NCBI RefSeq assembly: GCF_900114035.1
Contig: NZ_FORP01000023.1
Coordinates: 1 to 64,000 of the forward strand
Length of the DNA stretch: 64,000 bases
Direction of reading: 5' to 3'
From: Amycolatopsis sacchari
Lineage (GTDB): Bacteria; Actinomycetota; Actinomycetes; Mycobacteriales; Pseudonocardiaceae
Shown here in pieces: positions 25,307 to 36,929 of the stretch. Under the pieces are notes generated by a model, which saw only the letters and a program-made list of their open reading frames with translations, made no database searches and was not told the origin of the DNA. Position numbers and translations under genes: made by a program. Positions within the stretch are counted from its first letter, which is position 1; the number at the start of each line of letters is the position of its first letter.

Positions 25307-26812
25307 ATGGTGGCCCGTCCCACGACCCCCGAGCTACCGACGGTGCACCGCACCGAGATCGACGGCGTACCGGTCTTCTGGCACGACCAACCCGGTCGGC
25401 TGAACGCGAGTCTGATCTTCGGCGTGGGCCTCGCGCACGAGACGTTCCTCGAAACGGGCATCACGCACCTCGTCGAGCACCTGGCGATGCGCCCGCTGCG
25501 CACCAGCCGCTACGACAACAACGCCTCGACCGAGATGCTGCACACCAGCTTCGACGTCGGCAGCAACCCCGCCACCGTCGTCCAGCACCTGCGCCGGATC
25601 TGCGACTCGCTGAGCGATCTCGACACCGGCCCGCTCGACCTGGAGCGCGGCATCCTGATGGCCGAGGAGCGGACGAGCGAGGGCCCGGGCGTCACGTCGT
25701 GGCTCCCCGCGTCGCTGTGGTTCGGCAACCGCGCCTACGGCCTCGCGGGCAACGTCCAGGTCGCCACCGTCCGCGCCAGCGCCGAGGACGTGCGCGCCTG
25801 GTGCGCCCGCTGGTTCCACCGCGGCAACGCCGCGCTCGTGCTCTCCGGCCCGCCGCCGGAGGACCTGCGGCTCCCGCTGCCGGACGGGCCTCGCGGCCGG
25901 CCGCCCGTGGCCCCGCCGTTCACGCTGCCCACCCCGGCCACGACCACCGTGCCCAACGGCGTCGTCGGCTGCGCGCTGGTGGACTGGACGGCCGCGATGG
26001 GCTGCGCCACCGGCGTGCTGATCACCCGCCTGACCGACCGGCTGCGGCACGGGGAAGGCCTCGTCTACGACCTCGGTTTCGACCACCAGATGGTCGACGA
26101 CCGGCGCGCGGTGCTCGGTTTCGGCACGGACGTGCCCGACAAGCACGCCTCCCGCGTCGTCGAGGCGATCCGCGGGGAGCTGCTCGTGCTGGGCGAGGCC
26201 GGGCCCAGGGACGAGGAGCTGGCCGCGGACCGCGACAACCTGGTGGAGCAGCTCACCGAGCGCGAGTTCGCCGAGTACCGCGTGTTCGACGAGGCGATGA
26301 GCGAGCTCACGGGCTGGTCGTCGGCCGCGGGGCACCAGAAGGAGGTCCTCGCCGGCGTTGATCCGGACGCGGTCGCGGCCGCGGCACGGGAACTCGCCGC
26401 GAACCTCGTGCTGTGCGCGCCGGAGGGCCGCGTTCCGCGTGACCTGCCGGAGCTGCCCGGCAGCCCGCTGACGCCGCCGCAGGGCCGCGAGGTCAAGCGG
26501 GCGTTCGTCGGGTCCACCGCGCCGCGCGGCCTGCGGCTCGTGGTCGGCGAGGAGGGCCTGACGTCGTACTACGGCGGCAGCCCGGTGCCGGTCGCCGTGA
26601 TCCGCTTCGACGACGTCGCGGGGGTGGGCGTCGAGCACACCGACGGGCAGCTGCCGATCCTGCACGTGTCCGGCCTGCACGGCGGCATGATCACCGTGCG
26701 CCCCGGCGACTGGCGCGGCGGCAGGGCGCTCGTGCGCGAGCTGCTGTCGCGGTTCCCCGAGGAGGTCCGCTTCGACGCGCCGGACGCGATGCGGCTGTTC
26801 GAACAGTCCTAA
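25307..26812 (+). CDS. M16 family zinc peptidase homologue with C-terminal extension
   Basis: A 501-residue protein whose first domain is M16 (pitrilysin/insulinase). The inverted zinc motif HLVEH (residues 54-58) is complete, with a downstream LERGILMAEERTSEG as the probable third ligand region. A second inactive M16 domain follows (residues ~200-370). The C-terminal ~90 residues (GLTSYYGGSPVPVAVIRFDDVAGV) are strand-rich and outside the peptidase. Typical actinobacterial M16 proteins lie beside pnp-rpsO or dapB; this one stands alone between murA and the adenosyltransferase. No signal peptide, so it is cytoplasmic. Confidence 0.85.
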   Translation: MVARPTTPELPTVHRTEIDGVPVFWHDQPGRLNASLIFGVGLAHETFLETGITHLVEHLAMRPLRTSRYDNNASTEMLHTSFDVGSNPATVVQHLRRICDSLSDLDTGPLDLERGILMAEERTSEGPGVTSWLPASLWFGNRAYGLAGNVQVATVRASAEDVRAWCARWFHRGNAALVLSGPPPEDLRLPLPDGPRGRPPVAPPFTLPTPATTTVPNGVVGCALVDWTAAMGCATGVLITRLTDRLRHGEGLVYDLGFDHQMVDDRRAVLGFGTDVPDKHASRVVEAIRGELLVLGEAGPRDEELAADRDNLVEQLTEREFAEYRVFDEAMSELTGWSSAAGHQKEVLAGVDPDAVAAAARELAANLVLCAPEGRVPRDLPELPGSPLTPPQGREVKRAFVGSTAPRGLRLVVGEEGLTSYYGGSPVPVAVIRFDDVAGVGVEHTDGQLPILHVSGLHGGMITVRPGDWRGGRALVRELLSRFPEEVRFDAPDAMRLFEQS

Positions 26813-26819
26813 GGCCAGC

Positions 26820-26862
26820 CGCTTCCCCACCACCACCCTCAACGGACACGCTCCGCGTGACA
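26820..26862 (-). repeat. Dispersed intergenic repeat, copy 1
   Basis: Read on the minus strand: GTCACGCGGAGCGTGTCC, then GTTGAGGGTGGTGGTGGGG, then AAGCGGCTGGCC. The same 45-50 bp, with a few changes, lies at 37594-37645 on the plus strand, and a shorter copy at 37650-37682. It starts with the small stem ACGC-gga-GCGT. It lies between the stop of the M16 gene and the start of the adenosyltransferase gene. Confidence 0.8.
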
Positions 26863-26876
26863 GCTACATTCGAGGC

Positions 26877-27449
26877 ATGCCCGTACGCATCAACCGCGTC
26901 TACACCAAGGTCGGCGACAACGGCACGACGGCGCTCGGTGACGGCAGCCGCGTCCCGAAGACCGATCCGCGCCTGGCCGCGTACGCGGACGTCGACGAGA
27001 CCAACTCCGTCATCGGTCTCGCGATCGCGATGGGCAACCTCGGCGAGGAGATCGCGGGCGTGCTGCGGCGGGTGCAGAACGACCTGTTCGACGTGGGTGC
27101 CGACCTGTGCGCGCCGGTCGTCGAAAATCCTCCGTATCCACCTCTCCGGATCACCGAGGACTACATCACGCGCCTCGAAGGCTGGTGCGACGAGTTCAAC
27201 GAGCGCCTGCCGAAGCTGACGTCGTTCATCCTGCCCGGCGGCACCCCGGGCGCCGCCTTCCTCCACCAGGCCCGCACGGTCGCCCGCCGCGCCGAACGCA
27301 GCGGCTGGGCCCTCGTCGAGGCCGACGCCGAGCACACCAACGCCCTGGCCGTGAAGTACCTCAACCGCCTGTCCGACCTGCTCTTCATCCTCGCCCGTGC
27401 CGCCAACCCCGACGGTGACGTGCTCTGGCAGCCGGGCGGGGCTTCCTAA
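26877..27449 (+). CDS. Corrinoid adenosyltransferase, PduO type
   Basis: Makes adenosylcobalamin from cob(I)alamin and ATP. The 190-residue protein has the N-terminal ATP-binding motif RVYTKVGDNGTTALGDG (residues 7-23) and VDETNSVIGLA, and the C-terminal RTVARRAERSGW and YLNRLSDLLFILAR, all standard PduO blocks. Full length. The M. tuberculosis equivalent is Rv1314c, in the same place between the atp operon and murA, which supports the call. The ATG is 14 bp after the end of the dispersed repeat. Confidence 0.95.
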   Translation: MPVRINRVYTKVGDNGTTALGDGSRVPKTDPRLAAYADVDETNSVIGLAIAMGNLGEEIAGVLRRVQNDLFDVGADLCAPVVENPPYPPLRITEDYITRLEGWCDEFNERLPKLTSFILPGGTPGAAFLHQARTVARRAERSGWALVEADAEHTNALAVKYLNRLSDLLFILARAANPDGDVLWQPGGAS

Positions 27450-27467
27450 CCTGTCCGGCGGAAACAC

Positions 27468-27497
27468 GAAGAGCCATCCCGCAAGGGATGGCTCTTC
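27468..27497. terminator. Bidirectional intrinsic terminator
   Basis: GAAGAGCCATCCC / GGGATGGCTCTTC, a perfect 13-bp stem with the stable GCAA tetraloop, between the convergent adenosyltransferase gene and DUF2550. Flanking A/T residues are few. It should stop both the plus-strand transcript and the long minus-strand atp transcript. Confidence 0.9.
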
Positions 27498-27504
27498 GAA
27501 AAGC

Positions 27505-27939
27505 TCAACTCGCCCGTGGCAGCCGCCGCCCCGGTGGGGCCGACTCCAGCCAGGACAGGAAGCCCGTCAGCGCACCGGGCCCCATCGCGATCTCGATGGG
27601 CTCGTGCCCCTCGGACTCGCACCGCAGCACCGTCGCGTCCGCCGGGACGGCGTACGCCTCCGTGCCCGCGGGATCCCGCCGGTCGGCGATCATCAGGGTT
27701 TCCCGCTCGAACACGCGGTCCGGCCCGGTCCGCAGGCTCCACACGCGGTACCAGGCGAACACCTCGGCCTCGTACCGCGCCATGCCCAGGTGCCAGCCCG
27801 CACGGGCGTTGTCCGGATCCCACCGCAGCGCGACGCTCACGCCACCGCCACGGCGCATCCGCACCCAGCGCAGCCCGTACCAGGCCGCCAGAACGACAAG
27901 AGCCAGCAGGAGAACCAGGACAACCACGGCGATCTCCAC
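27505..27939 (-). CDS. DUF2550 membrane-anchored protein
   Basis: A 144-residue protein with one N-terminal helix (AVVVLVLLLALVVLAAWYGL) followed by a basic strip and a cytoplasmic strand-rich domain (VALRWDPDNARAGWHLGMARY, EAEVFAWYRVWSLRTGPDRVFERE). It matches the DUF2550 family in form and position: the M. tuberculosis homologue Rv1312 also follows atpC. The 25-bp gap from atpC suggests the same transcript. Function unknown; a PH-like domain that binds the membrane side is possible. Confidence 0.9.
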   Translation of the reverse strand: MEIAVVVLVLLLALVVLAAWYGLRWVRMRRGGGVSVALRWDPDNARAGWHLGMARYEAEVFAWYRVWSLRTGPDRVFERETLMIADRRDPAGTEAYAVPADATVLRCESEGHEPIEIAMGPGALTGFLSWLESAPPGRRLPRAS

Positions 27940-27964
27940 GGCCGGCTCCCGCTCGTCGCCCCGG

Positions 27965-28330
27965 TCAGGCCGGCTGGCCGGCCGCTCGCAGGCGGGCGCT
28001 CGCCCTCGCCCTCTCCGCCTCGTCCTCGGCGTTGAGCGCGGCCCTCGCCTGCTCGACGTCGATCTCCTCGGCGAGCTCGGCCGACTCGGCGAGCACGCTG
28101 ACGCGCTCGTGCGTCACGGAGAGGAAGCCGCCGTGCACGGCCGCGTGCACCGTCTCGCCGTCGGTGGTCTCGATCTTGACGATGCCGCCCTCGACGAGCT
28201 GCCCGAGTACCGGTTCGTGGCCGGGCATGATGCCGATCTCACCCTCGGTCGTCTGCGCGACCACGAACGTGGCCTGGCCCGACCAGAGGCGGCGCTCGAC
28301 GGCGACAAGCTCGACGGAAATCTCAGCCAC
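27965..28330 (-). CDS. atpC: F1 ATP synthase epsilon subunit
   Basis: The 121-residue epsilon subunit links gamma to the c-ring and inhibits ATP hydrolysis. The N-terminal beta-sandwich ([36 protein letters not shown]) and a C-terminal helical part are visible. The GTG start, which gives MAEISVELV, has GGAG 6 nt upstream. It is the last atp gene, separated from atpD by 114 bp that contain a strong hairpin, so its expression may be lower than that of atpD. Confidence 0.95.
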   Translation of the reverse strand: MAEISVELVAVERRLWSGQATFVVAQTTEGEIGIMPGHEPVLGQLVEGGIVKIETTDGETVHAAVHGGFLSVTHERVSVLAESAELAEEIDVEQARAALNAEDEAERARASARLRAAGQPA

Positions 28331-28394
28331 GTAGCTCTCCTTCACCTCGGGCGTCGTACCCGAGTCTAATACGCCCGGATCGGCTGACGAGAAC

Positions 28395-28431
28395 GGCGGG
28401 GCCCGCGTCCTCAAAGGACACCTGCCCCGCC
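28395..28431 (-). terminator. Hairpin between atpD and atpC
   Basis: An outer stem GGCGGGGC / GCCCCGCC (28395-28402 and 28424-28431) encloses an inner GTCCT-tttg-AGGAC stem, 37 nt in all, in the 114-bp gap inside the operon. There is no T run. It may reduce read-through into atpC, or act as a processing or stability site; the two cannot be told apart from sequence. Confidence 0.45.
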
Positions 28432-28444
28432 GCTCCCGGTCGGG

Positions 28445-29869
<1,425 letters not shown>

Positions 29870-30781
29870 CTACTCATCACTTCCTACAGCGGCGAGCGCA
29901 TCGGCCCCACCGACGATTTCGCTGATCTCCTGGGTGATCTGGGCCTGCCGGGCCTGGTTCGCCAGCCGGGTGTAGGTGTTCACCAGGTCGTTGGCGTTGT
30001 CCGAGGCCGACTTCATGGCGGTCCGCCGGGCTGCCAGCTCGGAGGCCGCCGACTCCAGCAACGCCGAGAAGATCCGCGTGTTGATGTACTTCGGCAGCAG
30101 GGCCGACAACAGCCGGTCCGCGCTGGGCTCGAACTCGTAGGAGGGCAGCAGGTCCCCGGACTGGGGCTGCTGCTGCTCGTCCTCCTCGGTGTACTCGACC
30201 TCCAGCGGGGCCATCCGCTTGGCCGTGGGCACCTGGCTGAGCATCGAGCGGAACTCGGTGTACACGATGTGCACCTCGTCCACGCCGTCCTCGGCCAGGA
30301 ACGCCTCGGTCAGCGCCCGGCCGGCCTCGGCCGCGTTCTCGTAGTGCGGCTGGTCGGAGAACCCGGTCCAGCTGTCCGCGACCTCGCGGCCCCGGAACCG
30401 GTAGTAGTTCAGGCCCTTGCCGCCGATGACGTAGACCGACGGCTCCTTGCCCTCCGAGCGGAGCAGCGACAGCAGCTCCTCGGTGGTCCGCAGCACGTTG
30501 GCGTTGTAGCCACCGCACAGACCCTTGTCACTGGTCACCACCAGCACCGCGGCGCGCTTCGGGTTCGGCCGCTCGACGAGGAACGGGTCGTCCAGGTTGG
30601 ACGCCGCGCTCGCGAGCGCCGAGAGCACCTTCGTGATCTCGGTCGAGTAGGGCCGGGAGGCCTCCACCCGCGCCTGCGCACGGCCGATGCGCGAGGTGGC
30701 GATCAGTTCCATCGCCTTGGTGATCTTGCCGATCGATTTGGTCGCCCGGATCTTTGCCCGGAGCTCGCGAAGTTGCGCCAT
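29870..30781 (-). CDS. atpG: F1 ATP synthase gamma subunit
   Basis: The 303-residue rotor stalk. The N-terminal helix [32 protein letters not shown] and the C-terminal [35 protein letters not shown] form the coiled coil inside the alpha3beta3 ring. The middle [14 protein letters not shown] block is standard. An insertion with DEQQQPQ (about residues 196-205) resembles the actinobacterial gamma loop known from mycobacteria. The gene is 11 bp downstream of atpA. Confidence 0.98.
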   Translation of the reverse strand: MAQLRELRAKIRATKSIGKITKAMELIATSRIGRAQARVEASRPYSTEITKVLSALASAASNLDDPFLVERPNPKRAAVLVVTSDKGLCGGYNANVLRTTEELLSLLRSEGKEPSVYVIGGKGLNYYRFRGREVADSWTGFSDQPHYENAAEAGRALTEAFLAEDGVDEVHIVYTEFRSMLSQVPTAKRMAPLEVEYTEEDEQQQPQSGDLLPSYEFEPSADRLLSALLPKYINTRIFSALLESAASELAARRTAMKSASDNANDLVNTYTRLANQARQAQITQEISEIVGGADALAAVGSDE

Positions 30782-30792
30782 CAGCTATCCGG

Positions 30793-32436
<1,644 letters not shown>

Positions 32437-32494
32437 GTCGTTCCCGCTCTCGCTTCGTTCTTGCCAGTGTCCAAAGTCTGTGTCATCACGGTCG

Positions 32495-33325
32495 TCACGC
32501 CAGCTGCCTGCGCAGTGCCGCGATCCGGCCCGCCGCGCTGCCGTCGATGACCTCGTCACCGACGCGGACGACCAGCCCGCCGACGAGCCGCGGGTCGACC
32601 TCCACGTGCAGGGCGATCGGCCTGCCGTAGATGGCCTTCAGCTTCTCGGCCAGCTGCTGTTCCTGCTGCCCGGAGAGCGCGGCCGCGCTGGTGATGTAGG
32701 CGACCGAGCGCTCGCGGCGCTCCGCCGTCAGCCGCACCAGCCGGTCGAGCCCGTGCCCGACCCCTCGGCCGGTCTGCCGGGACACGACCTGCTCGACGAG
32801 AGCGAGGCTGATGCCACCGGCCTTGCTCCCGAACAGGTCCTTGACCAGCTTGCGCTTGGCCTCGGCAGGTGCCGCCTGGTCGGACAGCGCCTGGTCGAGT
32901 TCCGGTTCACCCACCACGATACGGGCGATCCGGAACAACTCGTCCTCGACGGTGTCCAGCGTCCCGGCCTTTTCCGCGCCGGTCAACAGCGCGGAGCGGC
33001 CGAGCGACTCCAGACCGTCCAGCAGCTCACGCGGGCTGGACCACCGCTGGCCGACCGCGGTCTCGACCACGCGCAGCGCGGGCCCGGACACCTTGCCGGT
33101 CAGCAGCGAGGTGGCCAGCCGACGACGGGCTTCGGGGTCGGAGGAACCGTCACCGAGCGCCCGGCGCAGCCCGATCTCCCTGGTCAGCAGGTCGACCACG
33201 GCGAAGAGCTCCGAGCCGAGCGCCTCCGGCTCGGCACCGGACTGGCCGAGCACCTCGTCGAGGGTGCGCTCGGCCGAGTCGAGTGCTTCGCGACTGGCGG
33301 CGTGCAGTGTTGCCGGGCTAGTCAT
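32495..33325 (-). CDS. atpH: F1 ATP synthase delta subunit
   Basis: The 276-residue peripheral-stalk subunit, about 95 residues longer than the E. coli form, as is usual in Streptomyces and relatives. The C-terminal [31 protein letters not shown] is the OSCP/delta signature. Unlike M. tuberculosis it is not fused to a second b subunit; atpF is a separate gene 6 bp upstream. A 58-bp gap separates it from atpA. Confidence 0.96.
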   Translation of the reverse strand: MTSPATLHAASREALDSAERTLDEVLGQSGAEPEALGSELFAVVDLLTREIGLRRALGDGSSDPEARRRLATSLLTGKVSGPALRVVETAVGQRWSSPRELLDGLESLGRSALLTGAEKAGTLDTVEDELFRIARIVVGEPELDQALSDQAAPAEAKRKLVKDLFGSKAGGISLALVEQVVSRQTGRGVGHGLDRLVRLTAERRERSVAYITSAAALSGQQEQQLAEKLKAIYGRPIALHVEVDPRLVGGLVVRVGDEVIDGSAAGRIAALRRQLA

Positions 33326-33331
33326 GAGCGT

Positions 33332-33880
33332 CTACTTCCCTGCTCCGTTGGAGGTCCCGAGTTCGGCGAGGAAGCGGTCGACCGTGCCACGGCGCCGGGC
33401 CTCGTCCTCGAGGGACTCCCCGACGATGCGGCTGGCCAGCTCGACCGAGTTCCGGCCCAGCTCGGCCCGCAGCTCGGCGACGATCTGCGCCTTCTGCGCC
33501 TGCAGCGCGGCGTGACCCTGCGCGATGATGCGCGCGGCCTCGTCCTGTGCCTCGGCACGCAGTTCTTCCTTGATCCGCTCGGCCTCCAGCCGGGCGTCGT
33601 CGCGGATCTTGGCGGCCTCGGTGTAGGCGTCCTGGAGCTGGGCCTTGTACTGGGCCAGCGCCTTTTCGGCCTCCGCCTGCGCCTGCTCGGCCTTCTCGAT
33701 ACCGCCTTCGATCTTGGCGGCCCGCTCCTCGTAGAGCTTCTCGAAGCGCGGCACCGCGAACTTCCAGAGCAGCCACAGCAGGATCAGGAAGGCGACCAGG
33801 CCGAGGATGATCTCGCTCGGGTGCGGCAGCACCGGGTTCGGCGCCTCTTCCGCCGCGAGGACGATCTGGGTCTTCACCAC
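33332..33880 (-). CDS. atpF: Fo ATP synthase b subunit
   Basis: The 182-residue membrane-anchored stator. One helix (LGLVAFLILLWLLWKFAVPRF, about residues 27-47) is followed by a long coiled coil rich in Glu/Ala/Arg (ERAAKIEGGIEKAEQAQAEAEKALAQY). Two GTG codons stand in tandem at the start; the first is used here. It lies between atpE and atpH with short gaps, as in other actinobacterial operons. Confidence 0.96.
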   Translation of the reverse strand: MVKTQIVLAAEEAPNPVLPHPSEIILGLVAFLILLWLLWKFAVPRFEKLYEERAAKIEGGIEKAEQAQAEAEKALAQYKAQLQDAYTEAAKIRDDARLEAERIKEELRAEAQDEAARIIAQGHAALQAQKAQIVAELRAELGRNSVELASRIVGESLEDEARRRGTVDRFLAELGTSNGAGK

Positions 33881-33908
33881 AACGACTCCTTAAACGTGAG
33901 CGGGAAAC

Positions 33909-34166
33909 TCAGGCGTTGGAGGCGATGAAGTAGATGACCAGGCCGATCAGCGCGAGCACCTCGGTAAGCACGAAGGTGGTCCACGCGATACCCATCAGCT
34001 TGCCCTGCGCCTCCGGCTGGCGGGCGGTGCCGTTGATGACCGCGGCCCAGATCAGACCCACACCGATACCGGGGCCGATGGCACCCAGCCCGTAGCCGAT
34101 CGCGGCGAGACCCGGGTTGATGTTCGACGCGGCGTCGGCGGCCTGGGCGAGAACGATGTTGCTCAC
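33909..34166 (-). CDS. atpE: Fo ATP synthase c subunit
   Basis: An 85-residue hairpin of two helices that forms the proton-driven ring. Helix 1 has [15 protein letters not shown] with the GxGxG pack, the polar loop is [10 protein letters not shown], and the essential carboxylate is Glu69 in [11 protein letters not shown]. The N-terminus ([24 protein letters not shown]) is a little longer than in mycobacteria, whose equivalent Glu61 sits in the bedaquiline site. Confidence 0.98.
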   Translation of the reverse strand: MSNIVLAQAADAASNINPGLAAIGYGLGAIGPGIGVGLIWAAVINGTARQPEAQGKLMGIAWTTFVLTEVLALIGLVIYFIASNA

Positions 34167-34233
34167 TTGCTATTCCCTTTCATTCGGTCCGCGGTGACCG
34201 CGGATCGGGGCTTTGCGTCTGGTGGTGTTGCTG

Positions 34234-35016
34234 TCAGTGGTCTTCGGCCAGTGCGGCGCCGATGTAGTTCGCGGACAGGACCGCGAACACGTAGGCCTGG
34301 ATCACCTGGATCAGCGCCTCGACGAAGGTCATCAGGATCGCGAAGGCCCAGGACACCACCGAGATCGGCTTGAACGGACCGCTCGCGTGGAGCAGGAGGT
34401 ACTCACCCGCGACGGTGAACACCAGCAGGATCAGGTGCCCCGCGAACATCGCGGCGAAGACTCGGATCGCCAGGGTGAGCGGGTTGAGCACGAACTTCTG
34501 CAGGAACTCGATGGGAGTCAGCAGGAAGTAGATCGCCAGCGGCGCCCCGGGCGGGACGGTCGCGTGCTTGAGGTACCCGACGAAACCGTGCCGCTTGAAA
34601 CCCACGTAGTGGTAGACCGGGTAGACCACGAACAGGGACAGCGCGAGCGGGAAGCCGAAGTGGGACAGCGTCGGGAACTGCAGGATCGGGACGAGCCCGA
34701 AGATGTTGTTCACGAGCACGAACGAGAACAGCGCCAGGATGAGCGGCACGAAGGGCCGGAAGTCCTTGGACCCGATCTGCTCGCGGGCGATGCCGTTGCG
34801 CGCGAAGTCGTAGATGTACTCGACGGCGAACTGCCCCTTGCCCGGGACGATCTTCAGCTTCCGCGAGCTGATCAGGAAGAACGCGGCGATGATGACCACC
34901 GACAGCACGACCAGGATCATCGGCTTGGTGACCCCGCCGAAGATCGGCGGCAGGTTGAAGTCTCCGGCACCGGGGGGCGTGAAGGTGCTGCCCTCGGTCT
35001 TTACCAGCGCGCCCAA
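34234..35016 (-). CDS. atpB: Fo ATP synthase a subunit
   Basis: The 260-residue stator channel subunit. The essential arginine is Arg185 in TLAIRVFAAMFAGHL, and VEALIQVIQAYVFAVLSANYI is the last helix. The start is a TTG: CCGGAAGGAG lies 5 nt upstream and no other start codon fits before the conserved sequence, so the gene begins MGALVKTEG. It is the first gene of the atp operon proper, 312 bp from the atpI-like gene. Confidence 0.97.
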   Translation of the reverse strand: MGALVKTEGSTFTPPGAGDFNLPPIFGGVTKPMILVVLSVVIIAAFFLISSRKLKIVPGKGQFAVEYIYDFARNGIAREQIGSKDFRPFVPLILALFSFVLVNNIFGLVPILQFPTLSHFGFPLALSLFVVYPVYHYVGFKRHGFVGYLKHATVPPGAPLAIYFLLTPIEFLQKFVLNPLTLAIRVFAAMFAGHLILLVFTVAGEYLLLHASGPFKPISVVSWAFAILMTFVEALIQVIQAYVFAVLSANYIGAALAEDH

Positions 35017-35328
35017 CTGGGCTCCTTCCGGTTCTCCCGGCCGGCGTTCACTCCGCCGGGGGAATCGTCACGATCTGGACTTAACGTACCTGATACGTAT
35101 CAGGTAGTTGGAAGCGGCTCCCGTGGGTGAACTGGCGGTGAACAGTCAGCCACCGTGGAACCCGACGACGATTCCCGAGGACGGGGACCGGGGAGGACCG
35201 TTGCCCGAGGCTCCATCACGATCGCGACAGTGCTGGTCGGGGTTCCGCCATCGGGGAGCGCGGTCGAGGCCCGCCTCCACGGTGCGGACGATACCAGCCG
35301 GTATCCGGCTGCCGTACGGCCGTACTCC
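35017..35328 (-). promoter_or_regulatory. Upstream region of the atp operon with a 20-bp perfect palindrome
   Basis: No gene is seen in these 312 bp, which is unusual inside a block that is otherwise tightly packed. At 35087-35106 there is a perfect 20-bp palindrome, TACCTGATAC followed by its exact complement, 71 bp before the TTG of atpB. On the minus strand a possible -10 (TACGTT) starts where it ends. It looks like the operator of a dimeric regulator over the atp promoter, or a site that stops incoming transcription. Confidence 0.55.
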
Positions 35329-35766
35329 TTAACGGTCGCCCGCGGGAATGATGGTCGGAATCCGCGTCCGGCGGAATGCGACGAACTCGGCCGCGGCCCA
35401 CACGACAATGACGGCGAGCATCGTGAACGCCAGCGCTTTCACGTGGAGGAAGCCCACGTGGCGCAGCAGCATCATCACGCCGAGCAGCACCAGGATCTTG
35501 AGGATGTAGCCGCCGAGCGAAACGGCCATCACGGCCATCGGCTCCATCGCGGCGGTCTTGCGCATCATCCACAGCGTGACCAGCGAGGACGCGAAGGCCA
35601 CGGCACCGCCGACGAGCGCGCCGAACAGCCCGGGCAGGCCGACGAGGACGACGGAAACCACCGCCCCGATGGCGACGGTGGCCAGGCCAGGCCACAGCGC
35701 GCCCCGGTACATCGCGTCCGCGAGCTTGAGCACGGACTGGGCGTGCGGGTTTTCGGTCTCGGTCAT
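35329..35766 (-). CDS. AtpI-like four-helix membrane protein
   Basis: A 145-residue membrane protein with four helices (about residues 25-45, 47-65, 77-97, 109-128). It stands where atpI usually lies, upstream of atpB, and matches Rv1303 of M. tuberculosis in position and length. AtpI helps c-ring assembly in other bacteria; that role here is inferred. The ATG overlaps the wecA stop codon by one base, so it is coupled to the upstream envelope genes rather than to atpB. Confidence 0.85.
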   Translation of the reverse strand: MTETENPHAQSVLKLADAMYRGALWPGLATVAIGAVVSVVLVGLPGLFGALVGGAVAFASSLVTLWMMRKTAAMEPMAVMAVSLGGYILKILVLLGVMMLLRHVGFLHVKALAFTMLAVIVVWAAAEFVAFRRTRIPTIIPAGDR

Positions 35767-36929
35767 CACGTCGCTCCCTGCTGGTTCCTCGACCTCAGTC
35801 TAGGGATGACCGAAACGATCGCCGCGAGCACCAGCCCCGCACCCGCGATCCACAGCACCGCGGCCGTATCGAACAGCGTCAGCGAAACGGCGCCGAAACC
35901 GAGCAGCCCGGCCCACAGGTAAATGAGCAGCACGGCCCTGCGCTGGGAATGGCCGATCTCCAGCAGCCGGTGGTGCAGGTGCATCTTGTCGGCCGCGAAC
36001 GGGCTCTGGCCGCGCCGCGTGCGGCGGATGACGGCCATCAGCAGGTCCAGCACCGGCAGGAACAGCACCGCGACCACGACCAGCAGCGGGGACAGCAGCG
36101 CGAGCGCGTCCGAACCGCCGAACCGGGTGTAGTTGATCTTCCCGGAGGCCGAGGTGGTGGCACCGGCGAGCATCAGCCCGATCATCATCGAGCCGGAGTC
36201 GCCCATGAAGATCTTCGCGGGCTGGAAGTTGTGCGGCAGGAAGCCGAGGCACGCGCCGGCGAGCGTCGCGGCGATGAGGGCAGGCGGGTACGTGCCCACG
36301 TCGCCGCCCGCGGAGTTGAGCAGGCCCAGCGAGAACGCGCACGTCGCCGTCGCCGCGATGAACCCCAGCCCCGCGGCGAGCCCGTCGAGGCCGTCGACGA
36401 AGTTCATCGCGTTGACCAGCAGGACGACCAGCACGACCATCAGCAGGCTGCCCTGGTTGCTGTCGAGCGTGACGACCGAGCCCAGAGCGTCGCCCTCGCC
36501 GCCCCACGGCACCCAGAACACGTTCCACTGCACGCCGAAGATCACCAGGATCCCCGCGCACAGCACCTGCCCGGCGAGCTTGGTCCACGCGTCGATCTCG
36601 AACCGGTCGTCGAGCGCGCCGATCAGCACGATCACGCCGCCGCCGAGCAGCACGCCGACGGGGTCGAGCGAGTACTCGAACGCGCGGCGCAGCACCGGCA
36701 GCTGGTGGGCCATCGCCATGCCGCCGGCCACGCCGAGGTACATCGCCAGCCCGCCCATGCGCGGGATCGGGATGACGTGCACGTCGCGGGCGCGGGGGTT
36801 GGCGATGGCGCCGGCGCGGATCGCGAACCGGCGCACGAGACCGGTCAGCAGGAAGGTCAGTGTCGCCGAGATGAGCCCGACGAGGATGTACTCCCGGATC
36901 GGGAGCCCGGCGGTCGCGATGGGAGTCAT
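35766..36929 (-). CDS. wecA: Polyprenyl-phosphate GlcNAc-1-phosphate transferase (WecA/MraY family)
   Basis: An 11-helix transferase that moves GlcNAc-1-phosphate onto decaprenyl- or undecaprenyl-phosphate, the first step of the arabinogalactan linker in relatives. The 387-residue protein has DDRF at 107-110, NFVDGLDGLAAG at 176-187, the FMGDSGSM block and the DKMHLHHRLL histidine motif of the WecA subgroup. Matches Rv1302 (rfe/wecA) in order. Its start codon shares one base with the sua5 stop codon. Confidence 0.95.
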   Translation of the reverse strand: MTPIATAGLPIREYILVGLISATLTFLLTGLVRRFAIRAGAIANPRARDVHVIPIPRMGGLAMYLGVAGGMAMAHQLPVLRRAFEYSLDPVGVLLGGGVIVLIGALDDRFEIDAWTKLAGQVLCAGILVIFGVQWNVFWVPWGGEGDALGSVVTLDSNQGSLLMVVLVVLLVNAMNFVDGLDGLAAGLGFIAATATCAFSLGLLNSAGGDVGTYPPALIAATLAGACLGFLPHNFQPAKIFMGDSGSMMIGLMLAGATTSASGKINYTRFGGSDALALLSPLLVVVAVLFLPVLDLLMAVIRRTRRGQSPFAADKMHLHHRLLEIGHSQRRAVLLIYLWAGLLGFGAVSLTLFDTAAVLWIAGAGLVLAAIVSVIPRLRSRNQQGAT

